This document shows, one piece after another, positions 8,264-16,098 of a stretch of 64,000 nt of DNA. A model generated the notes under the pieces. The model saw only the letters and a program-made list of their open reading frames with translations. It did not search any database and was not told the origin of the DNA. Within the stretch, counting starts at the first letter, position 1, and every line of letters begins with the position of its first letter. Made by a program: the position numbers and the translations under genes. This DNA comes from RYN-111 sp046723735 (lineage in GTDB: Bacteria > Actinomycetota > Actinomycetes > Mycobacteriales > SCTD01): assembly GCA_046723735.1 (NCBI GenBank), contig JBKOVB010000088.1, positions 1 to 64,000 on the forward strand. Direction: 5' to 3'.

Positions 8264-10336
8264 CTACGCCTGAGGAGCGGGCGCCTGCTTTGCCGGAGCC
8301 TTCTTCGCTGCTGTCTTCTTCGCCGGGGCAGCCTTCGTGGCCGGAGTGGCCTTCGTGGCCGGAGCCTTCTTCGGTGCCGCCTGCTTCGCCGGAGCAGCAG
8401 CCTTCTTCGCCGGTGCCTTGTTGGCGGGTGCCTCCGTGGTGGCCTTCGCAGGACGCTTCGCCGCGGTAGCCGCCTTGGCAGGGGTCGCCTGCTTCTTCAC
8501 CGCGGGCTTTCGGGCGGCGGCCTTCTTGGCCGGCGCCGAAGCCGCCGCGTCGCCGAGGGCAGCACCTGCCGCCTTGGCGCGCTCCTCCTCCACGAGCACC
8601 CGGCGCAGCACCTTGCCCACGACGGTGCGGGGCAGGCTGTCCCGGAACTCCACGAGCTTCGGCACCTTGTACGCGGTCAGCGACGCGGCGCAGTGCGCGA
8701 CGACGTCGTCCTCGCTGAGCGTCGCCCCGGGCGCCTTCACGACGAACGCCTTCACGGTCTCGCCCCGGTAGCGGTCCGGAACGCCGACGACGACGCAGTC
8801 CTGCACACCGGGCAGGGTGAACAGCACCTCCTCCACCTCGGTCGGGTAGATGTTGAACCCGCCCGCGATGATGAGCTCCTTCTTGCGGTCGACGATGGTG
8901 AAGTACCCGTCCTCGTCCATCACCGCGATGTCGCCGGTCAGCAGGTAACCGTCCTCGGTGAACACGCCCTGCTGGTCGTCACGACCCCAGTAGCCTTGGA
9001 ACACCTGAGGACCCGCGATCGCGAGCTCACCCGGCTCGCCGACCGGCACCTCGCGCCGGCTGTCCTCCTGGTCGACCACCTTGCACCGGGTGCCCGGCAG
9101 CGGCACGCCGATGCTGCCGAAGCGCCCGCCCGTCGTCGGGTTGGCATGGGTCGAGGGCGAGGTCTCGGTCATGCCGTAGCCCTCGATGAGGGTGGCGCCC
9201 GAGATCTTCGTGAACTGCTCGGCGATCTCGACCGGCAGCTTCATCGCGCCGGACACGCACAGCCGGATGGAGCGCAGGTCGTGGTCCCTGGCCTTCGGAC
9301 TGTCGGCGATCGCCTTGTAGATCGGGGGGACGCCGGGGAACAGCGTCGGCTTCCAGCGGTCCACTGCCTCGAAGACCAGGTCCAGGTCGAAGCGCGGCAG
9401 CAGCACGATGGTGCCGGCGAGCAGGATCGTGTTCGTCATCGCGACGGTGAGGCCGTAGGCGTGGAACAAGGGCAGCACGGCGAGGGTGACCTCCTTGCCC
9501 GCGACCGCACCGGTGTCCCACAGCCGGTTCATGTACGCGTTGGCGACGAGGTTGCCGTGGGTGAGCATCGCGCCCTTCGACAGCCCGGTCGTGCCGCCGG
9601 TGTACTGCAGCAGCGCGAGGTCGTCGCCGCTCACCGGCTCCTGGCCGGGCACCGGCGTCGCCTTCCTCAGCAGCGCCTGGAAGTCCTTCGTGCCGGGTGG
9701 CACCGGGGCGGACAGCTCGGCCCGCATGCGGCGTGCCTTCGCCACCGGCAGCCGGAGCTTCAGCTGCGACGACCGCGGCAGGTAGTCGACCAGGGAGGTC
9801 ACGACGACGTGCTCGACCGCCGTGTCCTTCTTGACGTGCAGCACGTTCTGTACGACCCGGTCGAGGGCCACGACGACCTTCGCGCCGCAGTCCGCGAGCT
9901 GGTGGCGCAGCTCGTGCTCGGTGTACAGCGGGTTGTGCTCTACGACCACCGCGCCGAGTCGCAAGGCGGCGAAGAACGCGATGACGTTCTGCGGGCAGTT
10001 CGGCAGCACCAGCGCGACGCGGTGGCCCTTGCGCACGCCGAGGTCGCGCAGCACGCCCGCGAACCGGTCCACCTGGTCCTTCAGCTCGCGGTACGTCGTG
10101 GTGGCGCCCAGGAACGCCAGCGCCACGTGCTGCGGAAAGCTCGCCGCCGCGTCGTCCAGCAGCCGGGTGAGAGCGAAGGTCGGGAACGAGTACGTCGCCG
10201 GCACGCCCTCCGGGTAGCTCGCGAGCCAGGGCATCTGCGCGTACGGCGAAACATCGGCCTTCGCGGCTGCCTTGGCCCTGCTCCGGGGCGCGGCGGGGGC
10301 GGTGGACTTGCTGGGTGACTTGCGGGGGCCAGGCAC
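8264..10336 (-). CDS. Long-chain fatty-acyl-CoA ligase with a histone-like Lys/Ala tail
   Basis: This 690-residue member of the AMP-binding (FadD) family activates a fatty acid to its CoA thioester. Adenylation motifs are YTGGTTGLSKGA, EGYGMTETSP and TGDIAVMDEDGYF, with DRKKELIIAGGFN and the C-terminal lysine motif PRTVVGKVLRR. The enzyme proper ends near residue 575. It is followed by about 115 residues made almost only of Lys, Ala, Pro and Thr in PAKKA-like repeats, resembling histone H1 or actinobacterial HupS tails. A shorter basic stretch (GPRKSPSKS) opens the protein. I start at the GTG at 10336 because GAGAGG lies 8 bases upstream; a GTG at 10357 is an alternative. The gene sits between trpG and the sortase unit, outside the usual core order. 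Confidence 0.88.
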   Translation of the reverse strand: MPGPRKSPSKSTAPAAPRSRAKAAAKADVSPYAQMPWLASYPEGVPATYSFPTFALTRLLDDAAASFPQHVALAFLGATTTYRELKDQVDRFAGVLRDLGVRKGHRVALVLPNCPQNVIAFFAALRLGAVVVEHNPLYTEHELRHQLADCGAKVVVALDRVVQNVLHVKKDTAVEHVVVTSLVDYLPRSSQLKLRLPVAKARRMRAELSAPVPPGTKDFQALLRKATPVPGQEPVSGDDLALLQYTGGTTGLSKGAMLTHGNLVANAYMNRLWDTGAVAGKEVTLAVLPLFHAYGLTVAMTNTILLAGTIVLLPRFDLDLVFEAVDRWKPTLFPGVPPIYKAIADSPKARDHDLRSIRLCVSGAMKLPVEIAEQFTKISGATLIEGYGMTETSPSTHANPTTGGRFGSIGVPLPGTRCKVVDQEDSRREVPVGEPGELAIAGPQVFQGYWGRDDQQGVFTEDGYLLTGDIAVMDEDGYFTIVDRKKELIIAGGFNIYPTEVEEVLFTLPGVQDCVVVGVPDRYRGETVKAFVVKAPGATLSEDDVVAHCAASLTAYKVPKLVEFRDSLPRTVVGKVLRRVLVEEERAKAAGAALGDAAASAPAKKAAARKPAVKKQATPAKAATAAKRPAKATTEAPANKAPAKKAAAPAKQAAPKKAPATKATPATKAAPAKKTAAKKAPAKQAPAPQA

Positions 10337-10426
10337 GACGGAGCCTCTCAGGCGCACTCGGGACGACCCGCCACGCGCGGGCCGACGAAGATTGTGGCAC
10401 CTAAGCCGAGCGCCTGTGGCTCGCGG

Positions 10427-10651
10427 TCAGCCCTCGGGAAGGGTGGGGACGCCCGCCGGCGTGACCGTGGGCGCAGGGACGGGGCTGCTGCTGGGTCCGG
10501 GCACCGTGACGTCGGAGTAGGGCAGGGCCGCCTCCACCCGCGGGAACACCCAGACGAACAGCACGGTGACGGCGATCCCCAGCAGTACCAGGGCCTGCAG
10601 CGCGCGCAGCGCGAGGGGACCGGGGAGGCGGCGCCAGAGCCAGACGTACAT
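10427..10651 (-). CDS. Small membrane protein coupled to class E sortase
   Basis: This 74-residue protein has a basic N-terminus (MYVWLWRRLPG), one transmembrane helix (residues 15-36, ALQALVLLGIAVTVLFVWVF) and a Ser/Pro/Val-rich outer tail. Its ATG shares one base with the sortase stop codon, so the two are translationally coupled. A small membrane protein follows the class E sortase in many actinobacterial crgA-pknB regions. It has no sorting signal, so it is not an obvious sortase substrate. Function unknown. Confidence 0.75.
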   Translation of the reverse strand: MYVWLWRRLPGPLALRALQALVLLGIAVTVLFVWVFPRVEAALPYSDVTVPGPSSSPVPAPTVTPAGVPTLPEG

Positions 10652-11361
10652 CAGCGCCCCCGCAGGGCAGGCGGCGAGGCCGCGGTCGTCGACTTCAGCT
10701 GCGCGCTCTGCAGCACGGCCCGCACGATGAGCCGCTGCTTCGCGGAGTACTTGGGGTTGCAGGTGGTCAGGGTCAGCAACCGTTCGGCCGGCACCGCGCC
10801 GGGGTGGTCCGGCACGGCGTACGTGACGCCCACCGCGCTCGGCCGTACGACGAACACGCCGCGCACGGTGTACGTGAACCACCCGGTGCGGGTCTCGAGC
10901 ACGATCGGGTCACCCGGGGCCAGCTCGTCGAGCCGGTTGAACGGTGCGCCGTACGTCGTCCGGTGCCCGCTGATGACGACGTTGCCGAGCTGACCGGGCA
11001 GCGCCGTGCCGGGGTAGTGGCCGGGGCCCTTCTTGAGATCGGCGTGGCTGACGCCCTCCACCACCACGTGCACCTGCTTGCGCCCCAGCGTCGGGAAGTA
11101 GATGCGCGCGACACCCTTCCCGTCGACCCAGCGCTCCACGACCGGCCGGGCGGGCACCTTCGGCGGCGGGCTGGCCCACTCCTTGACGAGCGTCCTGTCG
11201 AGACGGCTCTGCTGGTGCGCGGTGTAGACGTTCGTGACCTTGAGCTCGTACACGCAGAACAGCAGCACCACGACGCCGACGGTGATGAGCAGCTGACCGA
11301 GACCGCGCAGCACGCCGCGCACGGCCTCGCCGCGCGAGCTCTCTTCTCCGCTCGGTGACAT
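10651..11361 (-). CDS. Class E sortase
   Basis: This 236-residue membrane transpeptidase has one N-terminal helix (about residues 23-40) and a C-terminal sortase barrel. Catalytic residues are His in SGHRTTYG, Cys about 201 in LLTLTTCNPKYS and Arg in AKQRLIVRA. The TLxTC motif is typical of class E sortases, which in high-GC actinobacteria attach LAXTG-type proteins to the wall. I start at the ATG at 11361. A GTG at 11409 in frame would add 16 residues encoded entirely by a repeat (see 11359-11409), and a second partial repeat copy encodes residues 4-14. Downstream coupling is to the small membrane protein at 10427. Confidence 0.9.
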   Translation of the reverse strand: MSPSGEESSRGEAVRGVLRGLGQLLITVGVVVLLFCVYELKVTNVYTAHQQSRLDRTLVKEWASPPPKVPARPVVERWVDGKGVARIYFPTLGRKQVHVVVEGVSHADLKKGPGHYPGTALPGQLGNVVISGHRTTYGAPFNRLDELAPGDPIVLETRTGWFTYTVRGVFVVRPSAVGVTYAVPDHPGAVPAERLLTLTTCNPKYSAKQRLIVRAVLQSAQLKSTTAASPPALRGR

Positions 11362-11409
11362 GGTTCGCTTCGGCGTTCGCTCGCTGCGCGAGCTCTCTTC
11401 TCCGCTCAC
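11359..11409 (-). repeat. Junction repeat, copy 1 (DUF881 stop to sortase start)
   Basis: Read on the minus strand this 51-base element begins with GTGAGCGGAGAAG, whose TGA is the DUF881 stop, and ends with GCGAACCATG, whose ATG starts the sortase. The middle holds inverted GAGC/GCTC runs. A closely related 50-base copy lies at 52700-52749 in the same position between two other genes. A partial copy (GAGCGGAGAAGAGAGCTCGC) continues inside the sortase coding sequence. It is probably a mobile or recombinogenic palindromic (REP-like) repeat. Confidence 0.75.
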
Positions 11410-12179
11410 GAACCGCTCGCGTGCGGGAGGTCCAGCGGGCCGTCGTACGCCGGGAGGCGAAGGTCGGGCGCCGACGTCACGGCGTACCCCAGGCCGTAGG
11501 CGTCGACGTACCGCCGGAACAGCGCCACCCCCGGCTCGGCGTCGAGCGCGGCGCGCATCGGGGCCGGGTCGCCGATCGCCTTGAGCACAAAGGGCGGCCC
11601 GACCAGCCGGCCCTGCACGAGCAGCGTGTTGCCGACGCACCGCACGGCGCTGGTGCTCACCACGCGCTCGCCCATGAGCGTCACCGCCTCCGCCCCACCG
11701 GCCCACAGCGCGTTCAGCACCGACTGGACGTCCTGCTGGTGCACGACGAGGTCGTCGGGGTTGCGGCTGGCAGGGGGCTGGCCGTCCGGCGGACGCGCGG
11801 CGTCGTCGAGCCGCACCACGAGCCCCGGGCCGTGCACGGCGGTGAGCCCCGCGGCAGCCAGCAGCGCGTTGCCGCGCTGGGTCTGGCGGGCGACGGTGGA
11901 CGACCGGCTCGCCGCGGCGGCCGCCTGCTGCTCGACCTCGCGGCGCAGCGCCGCGGCCTGGCTCTCCTGGTCGGCGACCGAGGACTGGGTCGCGGCGATG
12001 AGGTCGTTGAGCTGCGAGAACCGCCCGCCACGCAGGTCCGTGCCCTGCGAGGTCTCCCGGCTGGTCCCGAACAAGGCCCCCGCCGCGAGGAAGGTGACCG
12101 GCACGAGCACGCGCCAACGCACCGGACGACGCCTCGCCGCGGGGTGCGGCGGCCGGTCCTCGCCCTCGCGGCTCAGCAT
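11406..12179 (-). CDS. DUF881 family envelope protein
   Basis: This 257-residue protein has a cytoplasmic N-terminus, one transmembrane helix (VLVPVTFLAAGALFG) and a coiled-coil stretch (about residues 45-95). The DUF881 domain follows: GPGLVVRLDD, NPDDLVVHQQDVQSVLNALW, GAEAVTLMGERV and GPPFVLKAIGDP. DUF881 proteins occur beside crgA and sortase in actinobacteria and beside division genes in Firmicutes; no activity is established. The ATG at 12179 diverges from crgA only 18 bases away. Its stop forms the first bases of the junction repeat. Confidence 0.88.
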   Translation of the reverse strand: MLSREGEDRPPHPAARRRPVRWRVLVPVTFLAAGALFGTSRETSQGTDLRGGRFSQLNDLIAATQSSVADQESQAAALRREVEQQAAAAASRSSTVARQTQRGNALLAAAGLTAVHGPGLVVRLDDAARPPDGQPPASRNPDDLVVHQQDVQSVLNALWAGGAEAVTLMGERVVSTSAVRCVGNTLLVQGRLVGPPFVLKAIGDPAPMRAALDAEPGVALFRRYVDAYGLGYAVTSAPDLRLPAYDGPLDLPHASGS

Positions 12180-12185
12180 GCCCGT

Positions 12186-12198
12186 TACGCTAACCCCA
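12186..12198 (+). promoter_or_regulatory. Leaderless promoter of crgA
   Basis: A TACGCT -10 hexamer at 12186-12191 ends 6 bases before the crgA ATG at 12198. That places the transcription start on or beside the A of the ATG, and no ribosome site is present. This is the standard geometry of leaderless actinobacterial genes. Confidence 0.6.
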
Positions 12199-12455
12199 TG
12201 CCCGAGTCCAAGAAGCGGAAGAAGGCCGCGTACACCCCTCCGCCACCGGCGGGGGGCGTGAACAAGAAGGGCCCGAGCCCGGTCTGGCTCGCGCCCCTGA
12301 TGCTCGCGCTTTTCCTCACGGGCATCGTGTGGCTGGTCGTCTACTACATCGCGGGCACCGACATGCCGGTCGTCGGCAGCCTCGGCAACAAGAACCTGCT
12401 CATCGGCTTCGGCTTCATCGTCGCGGGCTTCGGCCTGTCGACGCAGTGGCGCTGA
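12198..12455 (+). CDS. crgA: CrgA cell division protein
   Basis: This 85-residue protein has a basic N-terminus (MPESKKRKKAAYTPPPPAG) and two transmembrane helices (about residues 31-51 and 65-80) that keep the family motif GNKNLLIGFGFIVAGFGLSTQWR split over the second helix. CrgA is an actinobacterial divisome protein that contacts FtsZ, FtsQ, FtsI and PBPs and modulates septum formation. It is divergent from DUF881 and probably leaderless. The 157 bases to the convergent rhomboid gene contain a TCCACAGTGTGGA palindrome (12504-12516) but no gene. Confidence 0.96.
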   Translation: MPESKKRKKAAYTPPPPAGGVNKKGPSPVWLAPLMLALFLTGIVWLVVYYIAGTDMPVVGSLGNKNLLIGFGFIVAGFGLSTQWR

Positions 12456-12612
12456 ACCCCTTTCGGGCACGACTCACAACGGTGTAGTTCTCCCCAGGAG
12501 ATCTCCACAGTGTGGAAATACTCGGCGGGTGGTGAGGTGCGGGTGACCACCCGGACAGGTGACACCCGAGATCTCCCCCGTCACGCGTCGTGACAAACCC
12601 GGCGAAACGCGG

Positions 12613-13503
12613 TCAGGTCAGCGCAGCGGTGCGCGCGGCGACGAGCCCCACGACGAGGAGCGCGACGGCGGCGAGGCCGAGGCCCTGGACGACGGGGCGC
12701 TGCCGCCCGGGCGGCGCGTAGACCAGCGCCGCCGTTACGAGCGCGCCCGTCACGAGGCCTCCGACGTGGCCGCGCCAGTCGATGTTGGGCAGGGCGAACG
12801 ACAGCACGAGGTTGAGCATGATCGTCGCGCCGATCCCACCGAGCTCCCCGCCGCGACGGTGCTGGATCACCAGAAAGGCGCCGAACAGCCCGAACACCGC
12901 GCCGGACGCGCCGGCGGCGAGCTCCTGGACCGGCCCGAGCGCATAGGACAGCGCAGCCCCGCCGAGCCCGGACAGCAGGTAGACGAGGGTGAACCGCGCG
13001 CGCCCCAGCGTGCGCTCGAGCGACGGCCCGACCAGCCACAGCACGTACATGTTGAGCGCGAAGTGGATGAGCCCGAAGTGCAGGAAGGTCGAGGTGAGCA
13101 GCCGGTAGTACTCGCCGTCCGCCACACCCCCGCTCCCGGGGACGCACGTCCCGTCCGCGTAGATGCGGCCGCACGGCTGCAGGGCGAGGTGCTGGAACAG
13201 CGACGACAGCGACGCGCCGAAGCCGTACGCAAAGCTCCCCGTCAGGAGCAGCAGCAAGCCGCACAGGCCCACGAGCACGTAGGTGACGAGCGGCTGGTCG
13301 TGCGCCTGCCCGCCGTACGCGCCACGCGGACGCCGGACTGTCGCGTGACCCTCCTTCACGCAGGACGGGCACTGGAAGCCGACCGCCGCCGACCGCATGC
13401 AGTCAGGGCAGATCGGCCGCTCGCACCGGGTGCAGCGGACGTGGCTCTCGCGGTCGGGGTGCCGGTAGCAGACCGGTGGCGCCGCGGCCTGGGGCTCGGT
13501 CAG
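12613..13503 (-). CDS. Rhomboid-family intramembrane serine protease with N-terminal zinc finger
   Basis: The N-terminus carries a B-box-like zinc finger (CYRHPDRESHVRCTRC then CPDCM and CPSC). A six-helix rhomboid domain follows, with the serine in GASGAVFGLFGAF and the histidine in WRGHVGGLVTG; HFALNMYVLW is the conserved loop. Rhomboids cleave single-span membrane proteins inside the membrane. The start is unclear. The first ATG (13635) would overlap the cyclophilin gene by about 120 bases, and no ATG, GTG or TTG lies between it and the conserved cysteines. A CTG at 13503, with GAGG 8 bases upstream, is the best fit (about 296 residues). It sits just downstream of the cyclophilin gene. Confidence 0.85.
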   Translation of the reverse strand: MTEPQAAAPPVCYRHPDRESHVRCTRCERPICPDCMRSAAVGFQCPSCVKEGHATVRRPRGAYGGQAHDQPLVTYVLVGLCGLLLLLTGSFAYGFGASLSSLFQHLALQPCGRIYADGTCVPGSGGVADGEYYRLLTSTFLHFGLIHFALNMYVLWLVGPSLERTLGRARFTLVYLLSGLGGAALSYALGPVQELAAGASGAVFGLFGAFLVIQHRRGGELGGIGATIMLNLVLSFALPNIDWRGHVGGLVTGALVTAALVYAPPGRQRPVVQGLGLAAVALLVVGLVAARTAALT

Positions 13504-13513
13504 GGCCGGTGCC

Positions 13514-14038
13514 TCAGGACTCGGTGTTCTCGATGGAGACGGTCTCGATGACGACCTCGTCGACCGGCCGGTCCATCGGACCCACCTGCGTGGTGGCGAT
13601 GGCGTCGACGACCGCCCGGGAGGAGGCATCGGCAACTTCGCCGAAGATCGTGTGCTTCGCGTTCAGCCAGGGCGTCTCGGCGACGGTGATGAAGAACTGG
13701 GAGCCGTTCGTGCCGGGCCCCGCGTTGGCCATGGCGAGCAGGTACGGCCGGTTGAACTGCAGCTCGGGGTGGATCTCGTCCTTGAACCGGTAGCCGGGGC
13801 CGCCGGTGCCGGTGCCCAGCGGGTCCCCGCCCTGGATCATGAAGTTCGCGATGACGCGGTGGAAGACGGTGCCGTCGTACAGCGCACCCTCGCCCTTGGC
13901 ACCCGTGCGGGGGTTCGTCCACTCGCCGGTCCCGTCGGCAAGGCCCACGAAGTTGCGCACCGTCGCGGGTGCGTGGTTGGGGAACAGCTCGAGGCGGATG
14001 TCGCCGCGGTTGGTCTTGATGGTCGCGAACAGCGCCAC
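13514..14038 (-). CDS. ppiA: Cyclophilin-type peptidyl-prolyl cis-trans isomerase
   Basis: This 174-residue cytoplasmic cyclophilin has the active-site blocks YDGTVFHRVIANFMIQGGDP, AMANAGPGTNGSQFFIT and AKHTIFGEV. It has no signal peptide. It speeds proline isomerisation during folding. The GTG start is preceded by GAGGAG at 6 bases. Its position near the crgA/rhomboid genes is conserved in actinobacteria. Confidence 0.95.
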   Translation of the reverse strand: MALFATIKTNRGDIRLELFPNHAPATVRNFVGLADGTGEWTNPRTGAKGEGALYDGTVFHRVIANFMIQGGDPLGTGTGGPGYRFKDEIHPELQFNRPYLLAMANAGPGTNGSQFFITVAETPWLNAKHTIFGEVADASSRAVVDAIATTQVGPMDRPVDEVVIETVSIENTES

Positions 14039-14092
14039 GAGGGGCTCCTCACCGAGGGACGGAACGGGCTCCGTCCACTCTAGGTGGGAGGC

Positions 14093-15793
14093 TCAGGGCT
14101 CTCGCAGGGTGCGGTGCTCGTGCGCCTCGAACAGCGACTGCAGCGCCTCGTCCTCGGTCCTGGCCTGTCGGCTGCGCAGCCGCTCCTTCACCGCGCGGCG
14201 CACCAGGGCGTCCATCTGCTCCTCCGGCGGCACGCCGAGCGACACGGTCGTGCGGTCGCGACCGGCCCGCTTCGAGACGTAGAGCGCCTCGTCGGCGGCA
14301 CGCACCAGGCTCTCCGCGTCGCCGGCGTGCGCCGGGAAGGTCGCCACCCCGGCGCTCGCGGTGATCCGGGTGACGTTCGGGGCCTCCGCGACCGCCCGCC
14401 GCAGCCGCTCCGCGATGTCGTAGGCCTGCTCCGGCCCGCAACCCGGAAGGATCACGGCGAACTCCTCGCCGCCGTACCGCGCGGCCGTGTCGAACTCGCG
14501 GCACTCGCACGCCAGCGCGGCCGCCGCGTTGCGCAGCACCTCGTCGCCCCCCTGGTGGCCGAGGGTGTCGTTGAGGCGCTTGAAGTGGTCGATGTCGACC
14601 ATGACGAGGGACACGTGCTCGGCGGCCCGGGTCGCCCGCGCGAGCTCCCGCTCGAGGGTCATCTCGAACGACCGGCGGTTGGCGATCTTCGTCAGGCCGT
14701 CCGTGGCGGCGAGCCGTTGGACGCCCTCGAGCAGCCACGCGTTGCGCAGGGCCAGGGCGCCGTACGACGCGGAGCGCTGCAGGCCCGCGACCAGCCGGCG
14801 GTGGCTGCGGGCACGGCCTGCCGGCTCCACGACCAGCGCCCCGAGAGGTCGCATGTCCATCGAGAGAGGTACGACGAGCAGCGGGCCGGCACCGCCCATC
14901 AGCCGGGCGAGCCACGGGTCTCGGCGCGGGTCGAGCCGCAGCACCTGCACCGTGCTGCCCTGCTGGTGCGCCTGCTGCACCACAGCCGACGGGCCGGGAC
15001 GGCCCGGGGCCGCCTCGACCTCCCCGTCCAGGCCGTACGACGCCAGCAGCGGCAGCGAGCCGTCCTGGCTGGCGAGGACGACACCGCGCCGCAGGCCGTA
15101 GCTGCCGACCACCGCCTCGAGCAGGGTCTGCGCCACCGTCCCGGAGTTCGCGCTGCGCTCCACGCGATGGGTCAGCGCGGTGAGCGCGTCCAGGTCGTGC
15201 CGGCGCCGCCGCAGCTCGCGCTCGTTGAGCACGGACAGCGCCGTGGCCGCCAGCGCCACGAGCCAGAGCACCACCAGGAAGACGGCGAGCTGTTGCGCAG
15301 GCGTCCCCTGGCCCGCCCGCGTCGTGTCGAGCAGGGCGCCGCGGTCGACGAGCAGCCGCATGCCCCCGAGCAACAGCGTGTCGAGCGCTGCGAGGACGAG
15401 TCCGGTACGCCACGAGGCGAGCAGGGCGACGGCCGCGAGGTGGAGCAGCAGCGCGTACTGCAGCGGGCTCGCCGTACCGCCGGTGCTGTAGATCCCCCAG
15501 GTCAACCAGGCCGCGTCGACCACGAGCATCGCGCGCAGCGTCACCCGGATCCCGACCGGACGCAGCCCCACGGCGCCGCCCGCGAGCAGCGCGAGCAACG
15601 TGAAGGCCAACGTCAGCGGCACGAGCGCATCGGGGTGCGGCTGCAGGGCGTCCGGCACGGCCGCGACGGCCACGAGCACCAGCCCGACCGCCACGGCCCG
15701 GATCCATTGCATCACCCGGAAGCGGTCCTGAACGGTCGCACGTCTGACGGGCAGGCTGCCGCGCGCCTCTCTCCGCGTGCTGACGAGCGCCAT
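14093..15793 (-). CDS. Membrane-bound diguanylate cyclase (GAF-GGDEF)
   Basis: This 566-residue protein has five or six transmembrane helices (about residues 28-190), a GAF-like domain (about 215-370) and a C-terminal GGDEF domain (about 385-540). It should make cyclic di-GMP from two GTP. The active site is GGEEF (441-445), preceded by DIDHFKRLND. REFD lies exactly five residues before GGEEF and forms the RxxD inhibitory I-site, so product inhibition is expected. A short C-terminal extension follows. The start is an ATG with AGGGGG upstream. The gene is divergent from a polysaccharide glycosyltransferase, suggesting a link to exopolysaccharide control. Confidence 0.93.
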   Translation of the reverse strand: MALVSTRREARGSLPVRRATVQDRFRVMQWIRAVAVGLVLVAVAAVPDALQPHPDALVPLTLAFTLLALLAGGAVGLRPVGIRVTLRAMLVVDAAWLTWGIYSTGGTASPLQYALLLHLAAVALLASWRTGLVLAALDTLLLGGMRLLVDRGALLDTTRAGQGTPAQQLAVFLVVLWLVALAATALSVLNERELRRRRHDLDALTALTHRVERSANSGTVAQTLLEAVVGSYGLRRGVVLASQDGSLPLLASYGLDGEVEAAPGRPGPSAVVQQAHQQGSTVQVLRLDPRRDPWLARLMGGAGPLLVVPLSMDMRPLGALVVEPAGRARSHRRLVAGLQRSASYGALALRNAWLLEGVQRLAATDGLTKIANRRSFEMTLERELARATRAAEHVSLVMVDIDHFKRLNDTLGHQGGDEVLRNAAAALACECREFDTAARYGGEEFAVILPGCGPEQAYDIAERLRRAVAEAPNVTRITASAGVATFPAHAGDAESLVRAADEALYVSKRAGRDRTTVSLGVPPEEQMDALVRRAVKERLRSRQARTEDEALQSLFEAHEHRTLREP

Positions 15794-16098
15794 GCCGTGC
15801 CCCCTGTGAGCCGCCCCGGACGAGCGGTCTCGAGTGACATCGGCAGCAGCGCGGTTCGCGGGCAGAGCCGAACCGGGTGAACTGCGCTGGACCGGGACCT
15901 GCCGAGAACGGGACAGATACGGCCAGAAGGGTGCAGGGGTTCGGCCAGACGGGCCGGTGCCCTCTCCTCCCCTGGGGCAGAATGTCCGGTTCGAGGCACC
16001 GATCTGCCTCCCGGGCGTGATGAAAACGGCCGACGCGCGTTATGGGGGGTGTGGGCTCAGCAGCGAGCCCTCGCCGGTTCGTCAGGGGGGAGGTCCTG
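15794..16098. other. Divergent intergenic region between cyclase and glycosyltransferase
   Basis: These 305 bases must hold the promoters of both divergent genes. I see no confident -35/-10 pair, no tRNA and no riboswitch-like fold. An ATG at 16042 is in frame with the downstream gene but has a poorer ribosome site than the GTG at 16099. Confidence 0.5.

Noticed and set aside
12504..12516. Palindrome TCCACAGTGTGGA between crgA and the rhomboid gene, considered as a DnaA box
   Set aside because: Lacks the TTAT/TTGT half of the box and stands alone.
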